Shown one piece after another: positions 1-5,175 of a stretch of DNA of 6,755 nucleotides. The notes under the pieces were generated by a model. The model made no database searches and was not told where the DNA came from. It saw only the letters and a program-made list of their open reading frames with translations. The translations under genes and the position numbers were made by a program. Origin of the DNA: Micrococcales bacterium UBA2465 (GTDB taxonomy: Bacteria; Actinomycetota; Actinomycetes; Actinomycetales; Microbacteriaceae). How positions within the stretch are numbered: position 1 is the stretch's first letter; each line of letters begins with the position of its first letter. The stretch covers positions 1 to 6,755 of the forward strand of contig DDPP01000013.1 in the NCBI GenBank assembly GCA_002342255.1. The letters are read 5' to 3'.

Positions 1-590
1 ATTTCTTGGGCAGCAAAAATACCTCTCACCGGAGCAATCGCTGCATCTCGGTTTAGCAATTCCAAATAGCGAGTGAGCTGTTCAACTCCATCTATTTCAC
101 CGCGTCTTTTGATTTCTATCGCAACTGTTTGGCCTTTGCCATCTTTAGCCAAAATATCTACTGGACCAATAGTCGTTGCGTATTCGCGCCTGATCAGCAT
201 GCTGCCTTTTCCAATTAGTTCAATCTGATCTGCTAGCAATGCTTGTAAATGAGCTTCAACCCCATCTTTAATTAGCCCTGGGTCTTTACCAAGTTCATGG
301 TTTATCTCTTCATGAATTTTATAAATCTGAATCCAAAGAATATCTGCAGTCTTTACTTGGCTTACCCGCCAGACTTCCTGAATCCCTTTAGCCACCTGCT
401 CTTCATCAGGTTCTTGTTTACTAAAATTACATGGCGGGTTCATCCAGTTCAACGGCTTATAAGAGCCTGTTTCACTGTGGATGAGAATGCTGCCATCACC
501 TTTGAGCATTAGCAATCTTCGAGCTAAAGGTAAGTGAGAAGCTAGCCTGCCAGCGTAGTCCACTGAACAATCGGCGATTACTAAGCGCAT
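1..590 (-). CDS. nucS: Endonuclease NucS (EndoMS), C-terminus cut off by window edge
   Basis: Mismatch-specific, PD-(D/E)XK-type DNA endonuclease that performs non-canonical mismatch repair in Actinobacteria and some Archaea lacking MutS/MutL. I translated the reverse complement by hand: 196 full codons are open to the left edge. The start [16 protein letters not shown] and the segment [11 protein letters not shown] (residues 44-54) are typical of the N-terminal DNA-binding domain. [22 protein letters not shown] (98-119, written here only as a region) and RREY (134-137) lead into the nuclease core, where D145 (GPVDIL), E159 and K161 (IEIK) form the catalytic set, followed by [15 protein letters not shown] (168-182). 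The mycobacterial enzyme has about 223 residues, so roughly 25-30 residues, including the expected clamp-binding tail, are missing only because the window ends. The ATG shares its A with the upstream TAA stop (TAATG), so translation is probably coupled; no good ribosome binding site precedes it. Confidence 0.95.
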   Translation of the reverse strand, partial: MRLVIADCSVDYAGRLASHLPLARRLLMLKGDGSILIHSETGSYKPLNWMNPPCNFSKQEPDEEQVAKGIQEVWRVSQVKTADILWIQIYKIHEEINHELGKDPGLIKDGVEAHLQALLADQIELIGKGSMLIRREYATTIGPVDILAKDGKGQTVAIEIKRRGEIDGVEQLTRYLELLNRDAAIAPVRGIFAAQE

Positions 591-1051
591 TATTTCTTGA
601 TGAGTTTATTCTCTAGATCTTCAATGCGGTCAATCAAATGACTTAGCGCTTTATCCTGGTGATCTAGGTGTTTTTGAATCTTTATGGATTCTTCTAAAAC
701 TGCTGCTGCATCTTCATAAGTTAGGATTGCTCGCTTTTCAGCAGCAGCAGCCTGAATGTTTTGACCAACGATGATGATTGGTAGGAGCACTAATTGTAAA
801 AAGGTTTGGGCTATCCAAGCCACGATTTGAATTGGATCGCCTTTACTGATTACCGAAGGAAGTGAAACCAGAGTTAGAGCAAAGAAAGCGTAGGCTGCCC
901 ACATGGTGCCAACGCCTCTGGTGATGTTGAAACCAATCTTGGCATTTAATGTCCTCGGTTTGGTCTCATCAAGAACGTTGAATTCTTTACGTTTTTCAAT
1001 ATGTGGTGATTGTTCGTAGCCAAATTCTGTTTCGGGTCTTTTTGATGCCAT
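590..1051 (-). CDS. Small two-helix membrane protein, DUF1003-like
   Basis: A 153-residue protein of unknown function. A polar, charged N-terminus (1-45) is followed by two hydrophobic helices at about 47-68 and 74-95, then a GQN motif (96-98) and a long, charged, probably helical or coiled-coil tail with leucines at regular spacing (about 100-153). The order helix pair, then QN followed by an Ala-rich, Arg/Lys- and Glu-containing helix, is that of DUF1003-type proteins; the family name is from memory of the pattern, not from a search. The ATG overlaps the TAA of the DUF4956 gene by one base, and the stop overlaps the nucS start in the same way, so it is the middle gene of a coupled operon. 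A GGAG lies 11 nt before the ATG. Both termini are expected in the cytoplasm. Confidence 0.85.
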   Translation of the reverse strand: MASKRPETEFGYEQSPHIEKRKEFNVLDETKPRTLNAKIGFNITRGVGTMWAAYAFFALTLVSLPSVISKGDPIQIVAWIAQTFLQLVLLPIIIVGQNIQAAAAEKRAILTYEDAAAVLEESIKIQKHLDHQDKALSHLIDRIEDLENKLIKK

Positions 1052-1608
1052 TAGGATTCAATCTCCAGTTTCATTCCCGCAGGGTTGGTAGTAACCGACC
1101 TGACGGTAACCTTCTTAACTTGATAACCTAGCTGCGCTTCAACGGTGCTCTTTAGCTGTGTCGGATCTATCTGAATGTAATCGGTACTCAGGCTAAACCG
1201 CTGTTTACCCGGAGATCGGAGAATCTTGGGATGGTCAACCACAAACACCGCAACCACCAGGATTACGGCATAAAGGGTTTGCACCGGAAGGTCATAGGCA
1301 GGTAAGCCCAGATCAAGACCCATAGCCAGAGCAACCAGCAGATAGACAATCTCGTTCCAGCCAAGGGTCTCGGAACGCAACCTGAAAATAGAAATAACAC
1401 TGAAAAGGGCAAAACCTACCCCAATGGAGATGGTGAAGGTGCCCAGTGCTCCACCTAAGACATAGAGGGTGATGTTAATCAGAGCAATAGCCACAAAAAC
1501 GTCTCTACGACGGTGCCTACGGTAGAAAAACACATAAGCCAGTAAGAACAATAGAGCTAGGTCGATGCCCAGCGTGCTGAGCAGGATAGGGTAATCAATT
1601 GGGGTCAC
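1051..1608 (-). CDS. DUF4956 family membrane protein
   Basis: A 185-residue integral membrane protein. Hydrophobic segments lie at about 8-28, 37-55, 58-75, 86-102 and 109-124, with an Arg/His cluster YRRHRRR (29-35) after the first, pointing to the cytoplasm. The stretch FALFSVISIFRLRSET (66-81) and the following WNEIVYL match the conserved core I know from DUF4956. After HP (126-127) a soluble tail of about 58 residues follows (128-185). The start is GTG: the next in-frame codon of note upstream is a TAG 12 nt away, so no earlier start exists. No ribosome binding site is seen, and a TANNNT hexamer sits 6 nt upstream, which suggests a leaderless mRNA. In the family, genes often neighbour CotH kinases and VTC-type polyphosphate polymerases; here cotH is divergent and adjacent, and no VTC gene is visible. 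The molecular function is unknown. Confidence 0.88.
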   Translation of the reverse strand: MTPIDYPILLSTLGIDLALLFLLAYVFFYRRHRRRDVFVAIALINITLYVLGGALGTFTISIGVGFALFSVISIFRLRSETLGWNEIVYLLVALAMGLDLGLPAYDLPVQTLYAVILVVAVFVVDHPKILRSPGKQRFSLSTDYIQIDPTQLKSTVEAQLGYQVKKVTVRSVTTNPAGMKLEIES

Positions 1609-1612
1609 AAGG

Positions 1613-1621
1613 CTAGACTAG
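1613..1621. promoter_or_regulatory. Symmetric -10 element, candidate bidirectional leaderless promoter
   Basis: Only 18 bp separate two divergent GTG start codons (1608 on minus, 1627 on plus). The centre holds CTAGACTAG, palindromic except for its middle base. Read on plus it gives TAGACT (1614-1619), then 7 nt to the GTG at 1627. Read on minus it gives TAGTCT (1620-1615), then 6 nt to the GTG at 1608. Both fit the TANNNT form of actinobacterial -10 boxes at the distance that would place the transcription start on the start codon. I see no convincing -35 hexamer on either side, and neither gene has a Shine-Dalgarno sequence. That a single element fires both ways is inference from the symmetry and spacing. 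Confidence 0.6.
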
Positions 1622-1626
1622 TCGAA

Positions 1627-2913
1627 GTGAAGTATTTATTTAGGTTTAGCGGCGCTGCTGGACTGGCCATAACCTTGCTAGCAGGTGTTTTAGGGCCGGC
1701 ACAGGCTGCCCCACCTCTTTCGGCAGCAGATATTTACAATCCGCTCAAGATAGTCAGGGCTGACCTGACTTTGCCACAGAGTTCAGTCGATTCCTTGGAC
1801 AGCCTCGATAAAAGCCAGCTGGTTATCTATGTGCCGGGCACTTTAAGCATGTCCTTAGACGGAAGAACCAGCGGAAACCTAGACATCAAAGTCAGGCTCA
1901 AGGGATCAACATCGCTCTACCGTTTGAGTGAAACTCCTTCATTTAAAGTCAAATTCAAAAATTCTTCACTACCAAATGGCTACCAGGGACTCAAGCGTTT
2001 GACTTTCAACGCTATGGTCCAGGATTCCAGCAAAATCCATGAATACGGGGCCTATTCTCTGTTCAATGCGGTTGGTGTACCCGCTTCGAGAACCGGTTGG
2101 GTAAGGCTATACATTAACGGCGTTGACCGCGGTTTATATGTAAATGTGGAGCAACCCGACAACAGTTTCATGGGTAGGAAATTTAAGGACATCACTCAAC
2201 ACATTTATGAAGGCGTTTATAACAAGGATTTCCAGCTGGGTAATGACTATGGCGATGATAAAACCGGTGCCTTCCTAGTTGACTATGGCTGGAAAGCAAC
2301 TCCAAACAAACGAGATCTTGCCAAAGCAATCAATTACCAGGCCGACTGGGAAAACAAAACTTGGTATCCCGGCCTAAACGCTGTTTTTGATCGAACCGAA
2401 ATGATCAAATTCTTTGCCACCGAGGTGTTTTTGGGACACTGGGATGGTTACACCGGCCCTAACATCAGCAACTATTACGTCAGAAGCAATACCAAGAGCA
2501 AATTCAGTTTTATACCTTGGGGCGTTGACCAAACCTTTGGCGAGGAGAGACATTCTGAAGTTTTAGGAGACACCTTCAATACTCCTTTCCTTTCAGATAC
2601 CATGCCTCACCCCTGGTCTGGAGGTCACTACGGAAATCGCGGAGCTATCTACGTCAAGTGCATAAATTACAAGCCATGTAGAACAGAATTCTTAAACGAT
2701 TTAAAGTTGGTTTCACTGACCGCAACAAAGATCCAGCTGGCAACAAAAATGCGAGCAGCGACCAAACTTATCGAACCGGTAATTGCTAACCAGTTCAGTT
2801 CTGCCCCAGCAACACTGAAGCTGATTGACAATGAGCAGAATCGAACCATCTCTTGGATCGCCCTGCGTCAAAAAGCGGTTACCGCTTTGCTGAAAAAGTA
2901 TGGAATTAAATAA
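1627..2913 (+). CDS. Secreted CotH-family protein kinase
   Basis: A 428-residue exported protein of the CotH family, atypical kinases first known from Bacillus spore coats. A signal peptide is clear: positive n-region (K2, R6), hydrophobic core about 9-23, and an AQA/AA cleavage region at 25-28. The CotH core begins at about residue 40. It includes DIKVRLKGSTS (86-96), SFKVKFKN (105-112), the conserved LTFNAM...DSSKIHEYGAYSLF region (125-146) and GLYVNVEQ (169-176). The active-site half shows HWDGY...NISNYY (271-284, D273) and FIPWGVDQTF (295-304, D301), the two acidic positions expected for catalysis and metal binding. Two cysteines near residues 344 and 350 could form an exported disulfide. 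The start is GTG with no ribosome binding site; the frame stays open upstream, but this start gives the proper signal peptide and lies 7 nt after a -10-like hexamer. It pairs divergently with a DUF4956 gene. The substrate is unknown. Confidence 0.92.
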   Translation: MKYLFRFSGAAGLAITLLAGVLGPAQAAPPLSAADIYNPLKIVRADLTLPQSSVDSLDSLDKSQLVIYVPGTLSMSLDGRTSGNLDIKVRLKGSTSLYRLSETPSFKVKFKNSSLPNGYQGLKRLTFNAMVQDSSKIHEYGAYSLFNAVGVPASRTGWVRLYINGVDRGLYVNVEQPDNSFMGRKFKDITQHIYEGVYNKDFQLGNDYGDDKTGAFLVDYGWKATPNKRDLAKAINYQADWENKTWYPGLNAVFDRTEMIKFFATEVFLGHWDGYTGPNISNYYVRSNTKSKFSFIPWGVDQTFGEERHSEVLGDTFNTPFLSDTMPHPWSGGHYGNRGAIYVKCINYKPCRTEFLNDLKLVSLTATKIQLATKMRAATKLIEPVIANQFSSAPATLKLIDNEQNRTISWIALRQKAVTALLKKYGIK

Positions 2914-3229
2914 CTCCAGCAAGCTGAAGAGTCACTGCTAAGACCAATATCCCACCGAGCCGATACATCCAACGCAATTTAGGTCGTTTGATTATCCGGT
3001 CTTCGTCCTCTCGGCCTTCCCTGCCAAATAGCGCTATCACCCCAACAAGGAACATCGGTATTGGCATGAGCATGAATGACCACTGTGAGCAGTCAGGATT
3101 TGAGCCTAACCACTGGGCCAGTCCAAGCGACGTGTAGTTTGCCACCAGCAGGCTAAATGCTAGACGTGGTAACCCAGTCGGGATTATCCGCCAAAGAAGT
3201 GGTGAGTTCGGCAGGCGGTCCGCTACCAA
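2906..3229 (-). CDS. Small three-helix membrane protein, unrecognised
   Basis: A 107-residue hypothetical protein that I do not recognise. Hydrophobic helices lie at about 20-40, 50-68 and 87-106. Between the second and third is a highly charged loop, GREGREDEDRIIKRPKLR (69-86), likely cytoplasmic. Between the first and second is a short NPDCSQW segment with the only cysteine (C47), probably on the outside. The start is TTG with no clear ribosome binding site; an in-frame TAA four codons upstream excludes any earlier ATG or GTG, and the next GTG would cut off the first helix, so TTG is the best choice. The gene ends inside the last codons of the convergent cotH gene (8-bp overlap). It lies 124 bp downstream of the five-helix membrane protein gene on the same strand and may or may not share its transcript. 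Confidence 0.65.
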   Translation of the reverse strand: MVADRLPNSPLLWRIIPTGLPRLAFSLLVANYTSLGLAQWLGSNPDCSQWSFMLMPIPMFLVGVIALFGREGREDEDRIIKRPKLRWMYRLGGILVLAVTLQLAGVI

Positions 3230-3293
3230 AAATACATTGAGTTATTTTGCCAGGAATTCCTTCCCCTAGTAACCTCCAGTATTTTGCTAAGTC

Positions 3294-3315
3294 TTGACAA
3301 ACCTAAGTTTGCCAA
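3294..3315. repeat. 22-bp inverted repeat, candidate operator
   Basis: The arms TTGACAAAC and GTTTGCCAA flank a CTAA centre, giving 9-bp arms with one mismatch (a G-U pair in minus-strand RNA). It lies in the 124-bp gap between two minus-strand membrane-protein genes, 65 bp upstream of the downstream start. No T-run follows on either strand, so it does not look like an intrinsic terminator; an operator, or a weak RNA hairpin, is more likely. Nothing else recognisable is in this gap. Confidence 0.45.
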
Positions 3316-3353
3316 AAGTTCACTACCTTAAATTTAGTCGCCTAAACGAATAT

Positions 3354-4211
3354 CTAGTCGGTACCGAATTCTGAGCAGATATCGGTAATAATTTGTTTGG
3401 AAATTGCTACCTGCTGCTGATACTGAGTCAGGACAGCACTATCCACATCAGATTGCAAGGCAGCATCATATTGTCTTGAATAGGCGGCAAATTGCTGCAT
3501 CGCAGTTGAAAGATCCTTAGTTCCCGCCTGCTGACCATACAAGGTCACATCATTAAAGAAAGAAACTAGTTCAGAATCCAGGACAGGAACTTCAAGATCC
3601 CGATAGTCGTAGCAGGACTGTCTATCCAAGTTACGCATATTGCTACTGATTAGGGTGAGCACCATAAAGATGGCTAGTCCAAAGGTGACTCCAGCCGTAT
3701 AGCCCAGGTAACGGGTTCTTAGTTTGGGCGGAACTTTGTCAACCGATCCGGCCCGTTTCACCATAACAGCAGCTAAAAAGTTCAAAGCCAAAATGACCAC
3801 CGAGATTATGATGGCGGCAGCGAAAGTTGTTGGTTTGGTAAATCGGAAGAGGCGATAAAGCGCTTGAAATACCGCGAAATAGTTCTGATTTGGAAATCTT
3901 TGCGAAATCGGAATCGTCAATATAAAAGGTGTCAGGAAAAGTATGCTTGCAGGGATCACGGCTAACAAGAGTTTCAAATTGGCACTGATTCTGGTGGCAT
4001 AGAGTCCTGCAACAATCAAATTGATTAGCGCAAAACACAGATAAACGCCAACCATGACCAGAATGTATGTCTTATAGTCGGCATACTTTGTGGAATTTAG
4101 AGCTTTTAGGTAGTCCCCTAGTGGCCACCAGAAACTAATCACCCAGAAGCTCAGAGCTGAGCTAATCATTAGTAGGTAAGCGCCACGAAAGTGCTGTAAT
4201 CTTCCTAACAT
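3354..4211 (-). CDS. Five-helix membrane protein with exported helical tail, unrecognised
   Basis: A 285-residue protein that I cannot assign to a family. Hydrophobic helices lie at about 11-30, 50-70, 80-101, 129-151 and 168-189. Basic residues before the first helix (R4, R9) and in the loop between the fourth and fifth (KR at 152-153 and KLRTR at 163-167) place the N-terminus inside, which puts the C-terminal ~95 residues outside the cell. That tail is polar and probably helical, rich in Gln, Asp and Ala, with two cysteines, C200 (SCYDYRD) and C279 (DICSEF), well placed to form a disulfide tying its ends together. The ATG has a good AGGAG 6 nt upstream. It is divergent from the dehydrogenase gene with a 67-bp gap. 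Function unknown; a sensor or envelope-interaction role is conceivable but not shown. Confidence 0.8.
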   Translation of the reverse strand: MLGRLQHFRGAYLLMISSALSFWVISFWWPLGDYLKALNSTKYADYKTYILVMVGVYLCFALINLIVAGLYATRISANLKLLLAVIPASILFLTPFILTIPISQRFPNQNYFAVFQALYRLFRFTKPTTFAAAIIISVVILALNFLAAVMVKRAGSVDKVPPKLRTRYLGYTAGVTFGLAIFMVLTLISSNMRNLDRQSCYDYRDLEVPVLDSELVSFFNDVTLYGQQAGTKDLSTAMQQFAAYSRQYDAALQSDVDSAVLTQYQQQVAISKQIITDICSEFGTD

Positions 4212-4217
4212 TTCTAA

Positions 4218-4222
4218 CTCCT
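4218..4222 (-). promoter_or_regulatory. Ribosome binding site of the five-helix membrane protein gene
   Basis: AGGAG on the minus strand lies 6 nt before the ATG at 4211. It is the clearest Shine-Dalgarno sequence in the window and fixes the start of this gene. It also contrasts with the divergent GTG pair at 1608/1627, which has none. Confidence 0.7.
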
Positions 4223-4226
4223 AAAC

Positions 4227-4237
4227 AGTCTCAGACT
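4227..4237. repeat. Short inverted repeat in a divergent gap
   Basis: AGTCT and AGACT flank one central C in the 67-bp gap between the membrane protein and dehydrogenase genes. An 11-bp dyad between divergent starts could be a regulator site, but a repeat this short can arise by chance. A TAGGCT hexamer on minus (4245-4240) just beside it could be the -10 box of the leftward gene. Confidence 0.25.
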
Positions 4238-4278
4238 TAAGCCTAACTGCGACCTCGAAAAGTGGGAGAATATCCCTG

Positions 4279-5079
4279 ATGGAAGATTTCAGCGGTAAAA
4301 CAGCGTTAGTCACCGGGGCTAGCTCGGGTCTAGGCGAAGCCTACGCCCTCGCCTTAGCCGACCGCGGTGCAAGGGTTATTTTGGTGGCAAGAAGAGCAGA
4401 TCGTTTGCGTGCTCTCTCCGATCGAATTAATGCCAAGCACGGTATTTATGCCTCTACCGTAATTCCAATGGACTTGAGCTCACGCGATGCGGCAAGTACT
4501 TTGGCAAAAGTAATCAAAGGCCGAGGCACCCAAGTAGACATTCTGGTAAACAACGCAGGTTTCGGTTCCACCCTTAATTTCATCGAAGAAGATCACAGTT
4601 CGATAGTTAACGAACTGTCGGTGAACGTCAATGCTTTGGTCGAACTAACTCACTTCTTCCTACCCGGCATGGTTGAACGCAGAAACGGAGTGGTCATCAA
4701 CATTGCCTCCACCGCTGCATTTCAATCCTTGCCATACATGGCAGTCTATGGAGCCACCAAGGCATTCGTCCTGTCTTTTACCGAAGCGCTGTGGGGCGAA
4801 ACCAGAAAGCAGGGAGTTAGAGTGGTGGCGGTCTGCCCTGGACCCACACAAACGGAATTCTTCGATGCCGGTGGATCATCTCCAGCACTGGGCAAGTTCA
4901 TTCGCTCGACCGAGGATGTAATGGAAACAACTTTCCTAGCATTGGCCAAAAGAAATGGCAGAGCAGTTGCAATCGATGGTTTACTAAACAAACTAACCGC
5001 AGCATCTTCGAGGTTCTTCACCAGAAAATTCGCCGTAAAACTAGCAGCTTTCGTGATGAACCCTAATAAGAAGTCCTAG
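4279..5079 (+). CDS. Classical short-chain dehydrogenase/reductase (SDR)
   Basis: A 266-residue cytosolic NAD(P)-dependent oxidoreductase with a Rossmann fold. The cofactor loop TGASSGLG is at 12-19, and the tandem arginines after the second strand (ARRADR, R38/R39) suggest NADP(H). The NNAG motif is at 91-94. The catalytic tetrad is complete: N116 (in SVNVNA), S144, Y157 and K161 (YGATK). A PGPTQTEF segment follows the active site, as in classical SDRs of the DltE/COG0300 group. The last ~40 residues are basic and Ala/Phe-rich (SSRFFTRKFAVKLAAFV), perhaps a membrane-facing or substrate-lid helix. A GGGAG lies 10 nt before the ATG, a little far but usable. The gene is monocistronic: divergent from the membrane protein gene on its left and closed by a strong terminator. 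The substrate cannot be read from the sequence, and SDR specificities are too varied to guess. Confidence 0.93.
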   Translation: MEDFSGKTALVTGASSGLGEAYALALADRGARVILVARRADRLRALSDRINAKHGIYASTVIPMDLSSRDAASTLAKVIKGRGTQVDILVNNAGFGSTLNFIEEDHSSIVNELSVNVNALVELTHFFLPGMVERRNGVVINIASTAAFQSLPYMAVYGATKAFVLSFTEALWGETRKQGVRVVAVCPGPTQTEFFDAGGSSPALGKFIRSTEDVMETTFLALAKRNGRAVAIDGLLNKLTAASSRFFTRKFAVKLAAFVMNPNKKS

Positions 5080-5125
5080 TTTCACCCAATTACTACTGAC
5101 TACCTTGTTCCAAAATCTAATTAAA

Positions 5126-5175
5126 TAATTAGCGGCCCCAGAAGTAAAACTGAGGCCGCTAATTACTTTTATTTA
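5126..5175. terminator. Bidirectional intrinsic terminator
   Basis: A perfect 12-bp stem is formed by TAATTAGCGGCC (5126-5137) and GGCCGCTAATTA (5154-5165). After one mismatch it continues with CAG/CTG around an AAGTAAAA loop. On plus it is followed by CTTTTATTT, and on minus by TTTAATTAGATTTT, so it can stop both the dehydrogenase mRNA and the convergent repeat-protein mRNA. The plus-side T-run reaches into the last codons of the repeat-protein gene. Confidence 0.9.

Noticed and set aside
297..512. 71-codon plus-strand open frame
   Set aside because: It lies wholly antisense to nucS, whose protein sequence is strongly conserved, and has no ribosome binding site or recognisable product.
2914..2935. 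Small hairpin after the cotH stop (CAGC-AA-GCTG)
   Set aside because: The stem is only 4 bp, the loop is two bases and no T-run follows, so it does not qualify as a terminator.
3294..3322. Plus-strand promoter with a TTGACA -35 box
   Set aside because: No -10 hexamer lies 16-18 bp downstream and no plus-strand gene follows; the TTGACA is better explained as part of the inverted repeat arm.
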